The notes: generated by a model not told the origin, from the letters alone. Numbered from the stretch's first letter, positions 46,101 through 52,531 are shown. The stretch: DNA of 64,000 nt from Pseudomonas wuhanensis (GCF_030687395.1 NZ_CP117430.1:4898001-4962000), one strand, 5' to 3'. Program-made: numbers and translations.

Positions 46101-47166
46101 CGTGATTTTCGGCGGCAGCGCCGACACCGTGCTGACCAACGTCGACAACCGCATTTCCGGCGCCGGCCAGTTGGGCGCCGGGCAGATGGTATTGGTCAAT
46201 GCGGGGCTGATCCTGGCCAGCGGACTGAACAGCCTTGTGCTCGACACTGGCACCCACACCATCACCAACAGCGGGGTACTGGAATCTACGGGTGAAGGCG
46301 GCATGACAGTGGCCAGTGCGGTCGACAACTCAGGCCACTTGTGGGCCAACGGCGGCGACATGCGCCTGCTGGCCGACGTGATGGGCAACGGCAGCGCCAC
46401 TATCGACGGCGACGCGACCCTGACCTTTTCCGGCGCCGCACACGGGTCCGTCGCCTTCCACGGCGAAGGCGCGGGCACGCTGGTGATCGCACAGGCCGAA
46501 GCGGCGGGTTCCTTGGTCGGCATCCTCGGTCTGGAGAGCGATGACATGCTGACCTTCGGCGATCTCGCCTTCGGCGCCAACACCCAGCTCAGATATAGCG
46601 CCAACGCCTCGGGCACCGGCGGCCTGCTGACGGTGGACGACGGCATGCACCGGGCCGCGGTGAACTTGCTGGGGCACTACACAGTGGAGGACTTCCAGGC
46701 CACCGACGGCGGCGAGACCGGCACCCAAGTCAGTTACAACGGCGCATCCAGCGGCACACTGGTGGGCAGCATGGCGGCGGACGTACTCAGTGGTGGCGAC
46801 GGTAACGACATCCTGGCGGGTCGTGGCGGGGAGGACACGCTCAGCGGTGGCGCGGGAGCCGATATGTTCGCCTATCTCAACGAGGCTGAAGGCGGGGACA
46901 CTATCCTCGACTACAACTTCGCCGAAGGTGACGCACTCGACCTCTCCGCACTGCTCAGCGCCAACTTCGTTAGCGGTATCAGCCAGGCGTCCGACTTCGT
47001 TCAACTGGCGCAGTCCGGCAGCGACATCACCGTGAAGGTGGATGCCGATGGTGCCGCCAATGGTACGAACTTCGCCGATGTGGCGGTGCTTGCCAACACG
47101 GGCACGAGCGGTACCGATCTGGTGCGCACCTGGTTTGGGGAGGGTGACCATACGCTGACGGCTTGA
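40180..47166 (+). CDS. Large repeat-containing RTX adhesin, type I secreted
   Basis: A 2,328-residue, low-cysteine, Asp/Thr/Gly-rich surface or secreted protein. After about 290 unique residues come four almost identical 113-residue VCBS-like repeats (294-745), a diverged copy, two 114-residue repeats (about 872-1099), three 98-residue repeats (1098-1391), two cadherin-like domains (NGGGVTASVSVAENS), an Ig-like domain (VDTVAPTVTVTGTALG) and a C-terminal RTX nonapeptide block (GGDGNDILAGRGGEDTLSGG) before the secretion signal. No signal peptide is present, as expected for type I export. The ABC transporter genes are not in the window. Confidence 0.9.
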   Translation: MATTTTTSGGTVTSLSNTPQAQDDIFTTGVIGTSSAAITEDLLGVVYLDVMSNDLGGSAKTLWSLDDATSLSTATKVYAPADLLVQDTGRIEATSTDTSFNGAKIWITSDGKVGYDAATLSTAFKAQLQALAGGASLTDSFTYAIRLGNGTLSWATAQVQFAGANDSVTMSLGAQAGTVTEDATATPSLTDSLSATGTIAFSDVDLSDTHTASFVAAGGNTTALGNFALASVTEAANAANGTVDWTYTLNNAAAQTLAQGQTATETYVVTINDGHGSSTTQNVTITITGTNDQVQITSGVQAGDAGEDSGDYAASGSITFTDVDLIDTHSVTVTPGASGYLGSFTTDPLSDSTGTGSGSLGWNFAVNNAALQFLGEGQSVTQTYNVAIGDGAVQTVTITITGTNDQVQITSGVQAGDAGEDSSDYAASGSITFTDADLIDTHSVSVTPGASGYLGNFTTDPLSDSTGTGSGSLGWNFAVNNAALQFLGEGQSVTQTYNMAIGDGAVQTVTITITGTNDQVQITSGVQAGDAGEDSGDYAASGSITFTDADLIDTHSVTVTPGTSGYLGNFTTDPLSDSTGTGSGSLGWNFAVDNAALQFLGEGQSVTQTYNVAIGDGAVQTVTITITGTNDQVQITSGVQAGDAKEDSGDYAASGSITFTDVDLIDTHSVTVTPGASGYLGSFTTDPLSDSTDTGSGSLGWNFAVNNAALQFLGEGQSVTQTYNVAIGDGAVQTVTITITGTNDQPTLTITDTTGAMNEGNGTATLSDSGALSFADLDSTDTVTVSQTANGDIAWSGGVLNATMASALVAGFSVDQNSWDYSSNQNLDFLGAGETITFSYAVVATDDSGAANAASATQTVTITITGTNDAPVLSFATGNDAGAVQEDTTLSVSGQFSSADIDHAATATWTIAGSNTGTYGSIAVDSTGQWTYTLANGTDGVASAVQSLKVGESHDEVFSVQVSDGLGGVDTQLVTVTVSGTNDAPVLSFATGNDAGAVQEDTTLSVSGQFSSADIDHAATATWSIAGSNAGTYGSIAVDNTGKWTYTLANGTDGVASAVQSLGAGESHDEVFSVQVSDGFGGVDTQLVTVTVTGTNDAAVLSSANVTLTETDAPLTTGGSLTVSDIDSPESFQAQTNTAGGYGQFSIGTNGAWSYVADSAHNEFAAGTTYTDTFAVSSADGTLTSVTVHILGSNDAAVLSADIVNLTENDAPLTTNGSLTISDVDSAATFVAQSNTAGSYGQFSLGTDGAWSYVADSAHNEFVAGTTYTDTFAVSSADGTLTSVTVHILGSNDAAVLSSASVTLTETNAPLTTGGSLTISDVDSPETFQAQSGTAGVNGTFAIDVAGNWSYTANSAFDTLNVGDSLTDTFTVLSTDGTATAVTVTINGSNDSPTITSNGGGVTASVSVAENSTVVTTVAASDADLPAQPLSYSIVGGADAAKFSIVSGTGALTFVSAPNFESPTDSGTNNVYDVIVRASDGTLFDDQAIAVSVTGVNDNNPVITSNGGGATASVSVAENTTAVTTVMAIDADLPAQTLSYSILNTAGTDFSKFSISSSGVLTFNSAPNYENAQDVGGADGDNAYVVDVLVSDGNGGTDTQTITVNVQNVVDTPVDTVAPTVTVTGTALGNSIGSVSTVTFQFSEAVSGFNLSDVTVSASGATPRGTWSNFTQVDGDTYTATLTRTLGGSVKVDVTANSYTDLAGNAGAAGSSANLPAGVAGEPINLALNTPSADISGPITVSISGVPSGWIFNAGTDNGDGTWTVQTSDPGALTVTTPSDFAGALVLDVNMYWSNSDGSDGSAYVFNNIEVYAPGSPIFALSADDNLTGSSGADTFVFAQPIGNNQIYSFDATADKIDLIGFTGITSFADLSITNDENGNALVSISSGQSVTLKGVDAADLSESNFQFDVDPVMTNTGTLTIADGAIMPFGGSIHNSGTLELGSTGSETNLEILFRGATLTGGGQVLLSDSAQNVIFGGSADTVLTNVDNRISGAGQLGAGQMVLVNAGLILASGLNSLVLDTGTHTITNSGVLESTGEGGMTVASAVDNSGHLWANGGDMRLLADVMGNGSATIDGDATLTFSGAAHGSVAFHGEGAGTLVIAQAEAAGSLVGILGLESDDMLTFGDLAFGANTQLRYSANASGTGGLLTVDDGMHRAAVNLLGHYTVEDFQATDGGETGTQVSYNGASSGTLVGSMAADVLSGGDGNDILAGRGGEDTLSGGAGADMFAYLNEAEGGDTILDYNFAEGDALDLSALLSANFVSGISQASDFVQLAQSGSDITVKVDADGAANGTNFADVAVLANTGTSGTDLVRTWFGEGDHTLTA
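41059..42414 (+). repeat. Four tandem 339-bp repeats in the adhesin gene
   Basis: Repeat starts at 41059, 41398, 41737 and 42076, each exactly 339 bp (113 codons) and nearly identical at DNA level. Such identity points to recent expansion or gene conversion. Confidence 0.95.
42793..43476 (+). repeat. Two tandem 342-bp repeats in the adhesin gene
   Basis: Two copies (starting at 42793 and 43135) of a 114-codon unit beginning VLSFATGNDAGAVQEDTTLS, nearly identical in sequence. Confidence 0.9.
43471..44352 (+). repeat. Three tandem 294-bp repeats in the adhesin gene
   Basis: Units starting at 43471, 43765 and 44059, each 98 codons, with the common block TDTFAVSSADGTLTSVTVHI in the first two and a more diverged third. 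Confidence 0.9.
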
Positions 47167-47205
47167 TGTTGGGTTGGAGTTGAATCCACCGCTGCAGACG
47201 GCCAC

Positions 47206-47241
47206 AAAAAAGCCCCACCAGATCACTCTGCGTGGGGCTTT
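47206..47241 (+). terminator. Terminator of the adhesin gene
   Basis: AAAAAGCCCCAC...GTGGGGCTTTC hairpin 40 bases after the stop codon and 10 bases before the tRNA fragment. Confidence 0.85.
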
Positions 47242-47249
47242 CAAATATA

Positions 47250-47294
47250 TGGTGTCCCAGGGCAGGTTCGAACTGCCAACCTTCCCCTTAGGAG
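47250..47294 (-). other. attL: 3' half of tRNA-Arg(CCT)
   Basis: Read leftward this is the anticodon loop CTCCTAA, the 3' anticodon strand GGGGA, the T arm with GTTCGAAC, the acceptor strand and ACCA, i.e. the 3' half of tRNA-Arg(CCT). Upstream of the anticodon loop the sequence (TTGACC) no longer pairs with GGGGA and there is no D arm, so the tRNA is incomplete. A tyrosine integrase gene follows at once. This is the signature of an attachment site left after integration into the 3' end of a tRNA gene. Confidence 0.85.
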
Positions 47295-47422
47295 GGTCAA
47301 TTTAGAAACCGCCAAGCTTGAGACAGACCAGCAATTACTGGGCTTATCGTCCGGTTGCGTCCGTAAAAACAGCCCCGTATAGTTCTTTTTGCTGCCACGG
47401 TGCTGTCACGGAGCTGGATTGC

Positions 47423-48634
47423 TTGAAAACGAAGATCACTCAAAAGCTCATCAACGGCCTACACTCGGAGCCTAAAGCCTACCGCGTGCATGACACTGTA
47501 CAGCCCGGCCTATTCATTCGCGTGCTGCCGAGCGGGCATAAATCGTACATGGTCACCTGGGGTCGCAACAAGAATGCCACCCTTGGCCGCGTTGGGGTTG
47601 TGACTCTCGATCAAGCGCGCACCGAGGCCGCCCAGTACCTGGCCGATGCGCACGCCCACGGGGAGCCACTGGCCGTCGCCCAAGGGCGGAAAGGTGCCGC
47701 CCTGCCCTCCTTGCGCCAGTTCATCGACGACACCTATATGCCCTGGTTCAAGACGCACCACAAAGGGCATGAGAAAACCCTGCACACGCTCGACAACAAC
47801 TTCGAGGCGATCATGTCTCAGCGTCTCGACGCGATCACCGGCCGCGACCTGGACCAGATCCGCACAGGATGGATGCAGTCAGGCAACAAGCCATCGACGG
47901 TAAACCGCAAAATGGGCTCGATCAGCGGCCTATTCAGTAGAGCCGTTGAATGGGAGTACATCAGCGCCCATCCGATGAACAAGCTCAAAGCCCTCAAGGT
48001 CGACTCCATGGGGTTGGTCCGCTATCTGGATGCCGACGAGACCAAGCGCCTGCGCGAAGCTCTGGATGCGCGCCAAGACGAAGCGCGGGCCGAACGCGAA
48101 AATGCAAACAAGTGGCGAGCAGACCGCGGCAAAGAGCAGATGCAAAGTTTGCTGCAACTGCCCTTCACTGACCACCTGAAGCCCATGGTGCTTGTGTCGC
48201 TGAATACCGGCATGAGGCGTGGCGAACTGTTCGACCTGAAATGGTCAGCTGTGAACTTCCATACGAAGACGATCACCGCCAACGGCGCCACCACCAAAAC
48301 GAGCGACACGCGGCATATCCCAATGAACAAGGAAACGTTCGGCGTGCTGGAAGATTGGAAAAAGCAGGCTGCGAAGTCTCGGTACGTTTTTCCGAGCCAG
48401 GCCGGCGGCCGCCTGGAAGATGTGAAGAGCGCGTGGCTTAACCTACTTGAGCGAGCCAAGATTGAAGGCTTCCGCTGGCACGATATGCGTCACGACTTCG
48501 CGACACGCCTTGTTATGGCGGGCGTACCGCTCAATACGGTACGGGATCTGCTAGGGCACGCCGATATTAAAATGACGCTTAGGTATGCCCACTTAGCGCC
48601 GGGTACCAAGGCGGCAGCGGTGGAGCTCATCTAG
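47423..48634 (+). CDS. int: Tyrosine-type integrase
   Basis: Site-specific recombinase of 403 residues from the TTG at 47423 (GGAG site 9 bases upstream); the frame is open from 47318. It has an N-terminal arm-binding domain, a SAM-like core-binding domain (RQFIDDTYMPWFK) and a catalytic domain with Arg in TGMRRGEL, HxxR in WHDMRHDFAT, His in LLGHADI and the nucleophile in LRYAHL. It lies next to the tRNA-Arg fragment and points into the island, as expected for the island's own integrase. Confidence 0.92.
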   Translation: MKTKITQKLINGLHSEPKAYRVHDTVQPGLFIRVLPSGHKSYMVTWGRNKNATLGRVGVVTLDQARTEAAQYLADAHAHGEPLAVAQGRKGAALPSLRQFIDDTYMPWFKTHHKGHEKTLHTLDNNFEAIMSQRLDAITGRDLDQIRTGWMQSGNKPSTVNRKMGSISGLFSRAVEWEYISAHPMNKLKALKVDSMGLVRYLDADETKRLREALDARQDEARAERENANKWRADRGKEQMQSLLQLPFTDHLKPMVLVSLNTGMRRGELFDLKWSAVNFHTKTITANGATTKTSDTRHIPMNKETFGVLEDWKKQAAKSRYVFPSQAGGRLEDVKSAWLNLLERAKIEGFRWHDMRHDFATRLVMAGVPLNTVRDLLGHADIKMTLRYAHLAPGTKAAAVELI

Positions 48635-49121
48635 GAGGAAAGCCAAGCCCTAAATCGTCATCGGTCATAGGCAATATAGTCGGGGATGCTTTGTTCCTCT
48701 CAACGTGATCAAGTATTTCTTGCCAGAAAGAGCGTACATGCGATGCAAGCAGCCGAGATTCTGTTGACCTCGATCCGTTACTGTATTGCTCCCAAAAATG
48801 CTCAGTTGCCTTGATGGTTTCCCAAATCCTGAGCTCATCGTACGTCAAGGCTTCAGGCATATGAATGGCCAACTGCACTAGCCTTGAAGACTCGTCAGTA
48901 GACCAGATTTTATCGAGAACAGTGGACAGATTACTGCCATCAAAGTCGACTGATTGCTGGGCTATCGCCTGCGCAATTGCCCACTCAATTACGGCTGTCA
49001 AAGAGCGCTTTTGCAGTCTCCCCATTATGTCCAAAGCGAACTTTATCTTCGGATCAATTCTGATCCCAACACTGACTGTTGTGCTCGTCTCGCCGGTGCG
49101 CTTGCTCGTCTTAGTGGCCAT
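48627..49121 (-). CDS. Ribbon-helix-helix-like island protein
   Basis: A 164-residue protein starting MATKTSKRTG. The segment TVSVGIRIDPKIKFALDIMG followed by KRSLTAVIEWAIAQAIAQQ resembles a ribbon-helix-helix DNA-binding fold; the C-terminal 100 residues are unassigned. It converges with the integrase, overlapping its last eight bases. A perfect palindrome lies 21 bases upstream of its start, which suggests autorepression. Confidence 0.65.
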   Translation of the reverse strand: MATKTSKRTGETSTTVSVGIRIDPKIKFALDIMGRLQKRSLTAVIEWAIAQAIAQQSVDFDGSNLSTVLDKIWSTDESSRLVQLAIHMPEALTYDELRIWETIKATEHFWEQYSNGSRSTESRLLASHVRSFWQEILDHVERNKASPTILPMTDDDLGLGFPPR

Positions 49122-49141
49122 AGCATTCCATCTGTTCTGTA

Positions 49142-49156
49142 GTCGGCTCAGCCGAC
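49142..49156. promoter_or_regulatory. Palindromic operator candidate
   Basis: GTCGGCT-C-AGCCGAC, perfect 7-bp arms, 21 bases upstream of the RHH-like gene on the minus strand and 150 bases upstream of the rightward operon. Confidence 0.5.
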
Positions 49157-49305
49157 CTGATAGGTGCAGCTTGCTCGACGCGCAAACCACTGTCAATCCA
49201 TGCAAGTACAAGACTGTATAGCATTTGCTTGCACTGTTAGATTTATGCGTTGTAACCTAGCAACATCTGGCATCCTCTTCGGTGCCGGAATTTAGGGAGA
49301 CGACC

Positions 49306-49509
49306 ATGGAACAAACCCCACAACAAATGGCTCCGCTGTCGGTGAGCGTCGAAGAATCTGCCCGCATTTTGGGCATTTCGCGCTCTGCTACTTACGAGCT
49401 CATCGCCCAAGGCGAAATCAAGACTTTCAAAATTGGTCGTCGGCGCCTGGCACTGGCGTCCGAACTGAAGGTGTTCATTGAACGTGCAGCTAAGGCCGGC
49501 GCACGGTGA
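49306..49509 (+). CDS. Excisionase-like helix-turn-helix protein
   Basis: A 67-residue protein with the MerR/excisionase-type winged helix: VEESARILGISRSATYELIA followed by IKTFKIGRRRLALASEL. It could be the recombination directionality factor of the island or a transcription factor. It is first in a set of overlapping genes; its stop overlaps the next start (GTGA). The ATG at 49306 is preceded by GGGAGACGACC. Confidence 0.85.
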   Translation: MEQTPQQMAPLSVSVEESARILGISRSATYELIAQGEIKTFKIGRRRLALASELKVFIERAAKAGAR

Positions 49510-49631
49510 AGCACGAAAAGAAAAAAGGGGAAGTATTGCGCAGGACTGCGCGGAGAATTGCCAAGGCGGTGCTCGAACACCGCCTTAGCGAAAACACACT
49601 GGATAGCACCAACGTGAGGGGCAAACTATGA
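49506..49631 (+). CDS. 41-residue basic protein, overlapping both neighbours
   Basis: GTG start at 49506 overlaps the upstream stop by four bases (GTGA), and its own TGA at 49629 overlaps the next start by four bases (ATGA). The product (VKHEKKKGEVLRRTARR..., ending NVRGKL) is highly basic. No family is recognised; the exact double overlap is the main evidence that it is translated. Confidence 0.65.
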   Translation: MKHEKKKGEVLRRTARRIAKAVLEHRLSENTLDSTNVRGKL

Positions 49632-49864
49632 CACGCCATTCTTCAACTGAGCAAGACCGCAAGATGATGGAGGCGCTGCGAAACGGTCCAGTTTCGACCA
49701 TCGAAGCGGCAAAAGATCTGGATATCGTCCAGCCACCAAACACCATTCGCCGCCTCAGGAAAAAGGGACATGAAATCCGCACCTACTGGACGCATCAGTC
49801 CACTGAGCCGGGCCGCCCACCGCATCGCGTTGCAAAGTACATCTTGATGCGCGAAGCGTCGTAA
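49628..49864 (+). CDS. Small winged-helix protein
   Basis: A 78-residue protein with a helix-turn-helix built from ALRNGPVSTIEAAKDLDI and NTIRRLRKKGHEIRTYW, as in short phage/island proteins that use this fold for DNA binding. Its ATG overlaps the stop of the preceding 41-residue gene. Role unknown, probably regulation or replication control of the element. Confidence 0.75.
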   Translation: MTRHSSTEQDRKMMEALRNGPVSTIEAAKDLDIVQPPNTIRRLRKKGHEIRTYWTHQSTEPGRPPHRVAKYILMREAS

Positions 49865-49928
49865 ACCAGATATGCAGCGCTCTCCCCATTTTTGGGGCGA
49901 GCGCTCGCACCTGCCTGTGAGCCGCTGA

Positions 49929-50333
49929 ATGGCCAGAAAGAAATCCTACAAGGTCGACTTTGGGGGCGGTCGAGTGCTGGCCCTACCTTATCGACTGCTG
50001 ATCAGCGACGCCTTCGACAATCTGTCGCCCAAGGCAGTAACCGTGCTGATCAAGCTGGCCAGGAATTACAACGGCCGCAATAACGGCGATCTGTCTTGCA
50101 CGGCCTCGATGATGGCCAAGGGAAAGTCTATGGATGCCAAAACGCTTGCTTCCGCCCTTTCCGAACTTATCGATGCTGGCTTGATTGTCCGAACCCGGGA
50201 GAGCCGCAAGGGAGGGCGGGAACAGGGAATGGCACGTTGTGCGCTTTACGCGCTCACCTGGGCAGCAATAGACGATTGCCTGGGAAAAGAGCTCGAATTA
50301 TCCCCTGGCCCGCCGCGCTTCAAGTTCATCTGA
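49929..50333 (+). CDS. Helix-turn-helix protein, possible replication protein
   Basis: A 134-residue protein with a winged-helix-like core (LSPKAVTVLIKLARNYNGRN, then LASALSELIDAGLIVRTRES). Similar short proteins occur in integrative elements of Pseudomonas and resemble the N-terminal domain of RepA/DnaD-type initiators. Two long palindromes follow directly downstream. Assignment to replication is inference only. Confidence 0.65.
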   Translation: MARKKSYKVDFGGGRVLALPYRLLISDAFDNLSPKAVTVLIKLARNYNGRNNGDLSCTASMMAKGKSMDAKTLASALSELIDAGLIVRTRESRKGGREQGMARCALYALTWAAIDDCLGKELELSPGPPRFKFI

Positions 50334-50367
50334 TTTTCGAGTTTTTCGGTGGGAATTTTTCCGCCTA

Positions 50368-50463
50368 GTACTGGGAATTTTTCCCAGTTAACACGCCTTC
50401 ATTGTCCGGTTGCGTCCGGTTGTTTTTCTGAAATGGTGAAGTACTGGGATTTTTTCCCAGTAC
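50368..50463. promoter_or_regulatory. Paired 23-bp palindromes plus 10-bp direct repeat
   Basis: Palindromes with arms GTACTGGGA / TCCCAGT(T/A)(A/C) around T-runs lie at 50368-50390 and 50441-50463, 73 bp apart. A shorter relative (GTGGGAATTTTTCCGCC) is at about 50350. Between them GTCCGGTTGC is repeated in tandem (50404-50423); the same motif lies before the integrase at 47349. They could be binding sites of the adjacent helix-turn-helix protein or part of an origin. Confidence 0.6.
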
Positions 50464-50549
50464 CTTTCAATGAAACCGGGGCCTCCAGAGGGGTATGTAA
50501 ACGGAAAAAATCCCACCCTTTATAAATTACCACCACCAGGGTTTATAAG

Positions 50550-50738
50550 ATGGGACCTAAGACGTACCAGCAGGCACGATGCACCCATGGGCACGCAGGG
50601 AAATGTAAACGTATAGGAGGCTTCACCTTTCTTGTTGTGGACTTCCTCCCTTGGACGCTGATCGGTATGTGTCGTCCATGCGCGGAGGAAGTGAGGAAGG
50701 ATTTGATCTACCAGGTTGAAAAGGGTCAAGGCCGATAG
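50550..50738 (+). CDS. Small cysteine-containing protein
   Basis: A 62-residue frame starting MGPKTYQQARCTHGHAGKC. Two Cys pairs (CTHGHAGKC and CRPC) could bind a metal, and the spacing resembles a short zinc ribbon. The ribosome binding site is weak. I do not recognise a family. Confidence 0.45.
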   Translation: MGPKTYQQARCTHGHAGKCKRIGGFTFLVVDFLPWTLIGMCRPCAEEVRKDLIYQVEKGQGR

Positions 50739-50780
50739 TCGCCGATCCGCCACCCTAGAAGTCGAGCAGTGTTTCAAACC

Positions 50781-50817
50781 AAAAAAAAGGCACCACCCTG
50801 TTGCGGGGTAGTGCCTT
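50781..50817 (-). terminator. Terminator for the leftward gene remnants
   Basis: Read leftward: AAGGCACTACCCC...GGGTGGTGCC followed by eight Ts, an ideal terminator for the minus-strand remnants at 50849-51320. Confidence 0.85.
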
Positions 50818-50848
50818 GGTTATTACGAAGCTTTCGCTGTTTGCTTGC

Positions 50849-51132
50849 TTAGACTTCAACCTCTAGCCGAGTCCGATCAGCACCAGGGTCGTCTGAACCG
50901 AAAAGCGCCTGATTCAATGCCTTCCTGCTCTCACACCACAGGTCGTACTCAGGGTGGCTGCCCGCTCCCACAGTATTCACCCATTCTGGCAACTCTTTGC
51001 GCCACCGCATCTCATTCAAGTGCGACTCGCGTGACGTTGCTCCGCGACTATTAGCTCGGCCAGCAGCGCGCGTTGTGCGCCGGTGTGCACAAGTAACGTT
51101 CCAACCTGAAGGGACGCATTATCGATAGTCAT
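50849..51132 (-). pseudogene. Frameshifted small island gene
   Basis: Starts with ATG at 51132 after an ideal AAAGGAGGTGA site (MTIDNASLQVGTLLVHTGAQ...) and ends in another frame (...NEMRWRKELPEWVNTVGAGS..., stop at 50849). The distance is 284 bases, not a multiple of three, and equals one lost base near 51045. The intact product would have about 94 residues. Both halves read as normal protein, so this is a recently broken gene; family unknown. Confidence 0.65.
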
Positions 51133-51320
51133 TGCTCACCTCCTTTCAGCCAGAACTTGCGGAAGACGACATAGCTCGCATCGTTCAGCCCGGGGTTGAA
51201 GCGTTGGCGAGTCATAGTGCTGACCTGAGTCTCGACAGCACCTACTGGCCACTTGAAAGCAATTGGCCAGTCCCCATATGACAGGTACAGGGATGTCCCC
51301 TGCCAACTGAGGTGTAAGCG
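51129..51320 (-). pseudogene. 5'-truncated gene remnant
   Basis: An open frame without an ATG near its beginning reads GTSLYLSYGDWPIAFKWPVG and later TMTRQRFNPGLNDASYVVFR, which is clearly protein-like. Its stop overlaps the next start (ATGA). The frame begins at the edge of the divergent gene at 51323, so its 5' end seems to have been removed when that gene arrived. A short product from the internal ATG at 51215 (28 residues) is possible. Confidence 0.45.
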
Positions 51321-51322
51321 CT

Positions 51323-51511
51323 ATGGCCAAAGGAAATGAGTTCAAGAGTGGTGACATCGTCAAGCTGAAGTCGGGGGGGCCTGAGATGACACTGAGGCAC
51401 TGGTCTGCCCTCCAAGCGGGTTTTGAGTGTCAGTGGTTCGCTGGAAAAAAACTCGAGAAGGGCTACTTCAACGCTGAATCTCTTGAGCTCGTAAAGCCTG
51501 AGAAAAGCTGA
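51323..51511 (+). CDS. YodC/DUF2158-type small protein
   Basis: A 62-residue protein with the YodC-like pattern: FKSGDIVKLKSGGPEMTL, then a central WSALQAGFECQWFAGKKLEKG and a basic end. The function of this family is unknown. A GAGGTG site precedes the ATG. Its stop overlaps the next start by one base, so it forms a two-gene unit with 51511-51777. Confidence 0.8.
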   Translation: MAKGNEFKSGDIVKLKSGGPEMTLRHWSALQAGFECQWFAGKKLEKGYFNAESLELVKPEKS

Positions 51512-51777
51512 TGGACGCTGACTCGGTTTCAAAATGGATGCTAGCTAAGATCGAACGAGATTCGTGCGTCTATCAAGACGACGTTGTGGACTTCCTTGTC
51601 AAATCAGGCCGGGAGGATCTGTTGATCGAAAATGCAGACGGCAACCAAGTACTCGGGAAGGCTTTATTAGCCGCTTTCCGGAAGCTCACTCCCGATAACG
51701 TTGTCTGGGTGAAACCAGATCGCTACTGGCGTTTCAGGGTCGCAGAAGACGAGCCAGGTCGTGACGCTCGGGGCTAA
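51511..51777 (+). CDS. Conserved small protein, operon with YodC-like gene
   Basis: An 88-residue protein (MDADSVSKWMLAKIERDSCV..., later VVWVKPDRYWRFRVAEDEPG). I believe it belongs to a small domain-of-unknown-function family seen in islands and cargo regions, but cannot name it safely. Its ATG overlaps the upstream stop (TGATG). A terminator follows. Confidence 0.7.
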   Translation: MDADSVSKWMLAKIERDSCVYQDDVVDFLVKSGREDLLIENADGNQVLGKALLAAFRKLTPDNVVWVKPDRYWRFRVAEDEPGRDARG

Positions 51778-51786
51778 TGTGGTACT

Positions 51787-51818
51787 CGGGCCGCCCCATT
51801 TGGATTGCGGCCCGTTTT
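51787..51818 (+). terminator. Terminator of the YodC-like operon
   Basis: CGGGCCGC...GCGGCCCGTTTTGG hairpin ten bases beyond the stop codon. Confidence 0.75.
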
Positions 51819-51871
51819 GGCCTGACAGCACCTCAGAACACGTACACAAAAAATAGAAAAAGGAGTTCGAA

Positions 51872-52531
51872 ATGACGAAGCTGTTCGAAAAGCGGTTCTC
51901 TGAGCTTGAATCTCAGCTATTGGCACTTGAAGCCACCAAGACGATGAAACACAGCGAAATGATGGGGTCATTCCCTTCCATCGATGCGAATTCATTGCTT
52001 AGTTGGGGGGTAAAGGCAAAATCCCTCCTATCCAACGTTTGCGGCGAAAAGTCGCACCACATGATGACGTTTATAGAGGCAGAGAAGCCGCGCTCATACT
52101 CGAATAATTTCGAAACGCTTCAGCGCGTTAAAGCCGTCTTCCTCGCTGCCAAAGAAGATTATGAAGGTGGCTACCTCAACACCGTACGCAATTTAGTTCA
52201 GGCGGAAGTATTCGGAAGCGAGCTTGAACAAGCCGGCGAGCTACTGACCGCAGGATATGCTTCCGCAGCCGCAGTGATTGCCGGAGTGGTACTGGAAACC
52301 ACCATCCGCAACCTTTGCACCGATAATGGTATCGATCATGGGAAGCTCGACAAGATGAACGCCGACCTGGCGAAAGCGAACGTTTACAACTCAATCCAGC
52401 AAAAACGCATCACCGCGATAGCAGGCATCCGCAATGCCGCAGCTCATGGCGATGTCGAGAAGTTCAACCCTGGAGATGTAAAGGGGATGATCGATGACGT
52501 TGAGCGCTTCCTCGCTACGACCCTGCAGTGA
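51872..52531 (+). CDS. HEPN-domain protein (DUF4145-like C-terminus)
   Basis: A 219-residue soluble protein with an AAAAAGGAG site. The C-terminal half has the helical layout of HEPN/DUF4145 domains (ASAAAVIAGVVLETTIRNLC, then ITAIAGIRNAAAHGDVEKFN) with the R-x4-H motif RNAAAH, which is the ribonuclease active site in active HEPN proteins. The N-terminal half is predicted helical and unassigned. HEPN proteins often act in toxin-antitoxin or phage-defence systems; no partner nucleotidyltransferase is adjacent, so the role is open. Confidence 0.75.
   Translation: MTKLFEKRFSELESQLLALEATKTMKHSEMMGSFPSIDANSLLSWGVKAKSLLSNVCGEKSHHMMTFIEAEKPRSYSNNFETLQRVKAVFLAAKEDYEGGYLNTVRNLVQAEVFGSELEQAGELLTAGYASAAAVIAGVVLETTIRNLCTDNGIDHGKLDKMNADLAKANVYNSIQQKRITAIAGIRNAAAHGDVEKFNPGDVKGMIDDVERFLATTLQ

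Noticed and set aside
40180..47166. CRISPR array, because of regular direct repeats
   Set aside because: Repeat units are 294-342 bp, lie in one open frame and encode protein domains; no short repeats with unique spacers occur anywhere in the window.
47250..47294. A complete tRNA gene
   Set aside because: Only the part from the anticodon loop to CCA is present; the D arm, 5' acceptor strand and 5' anticodon strand are missing.
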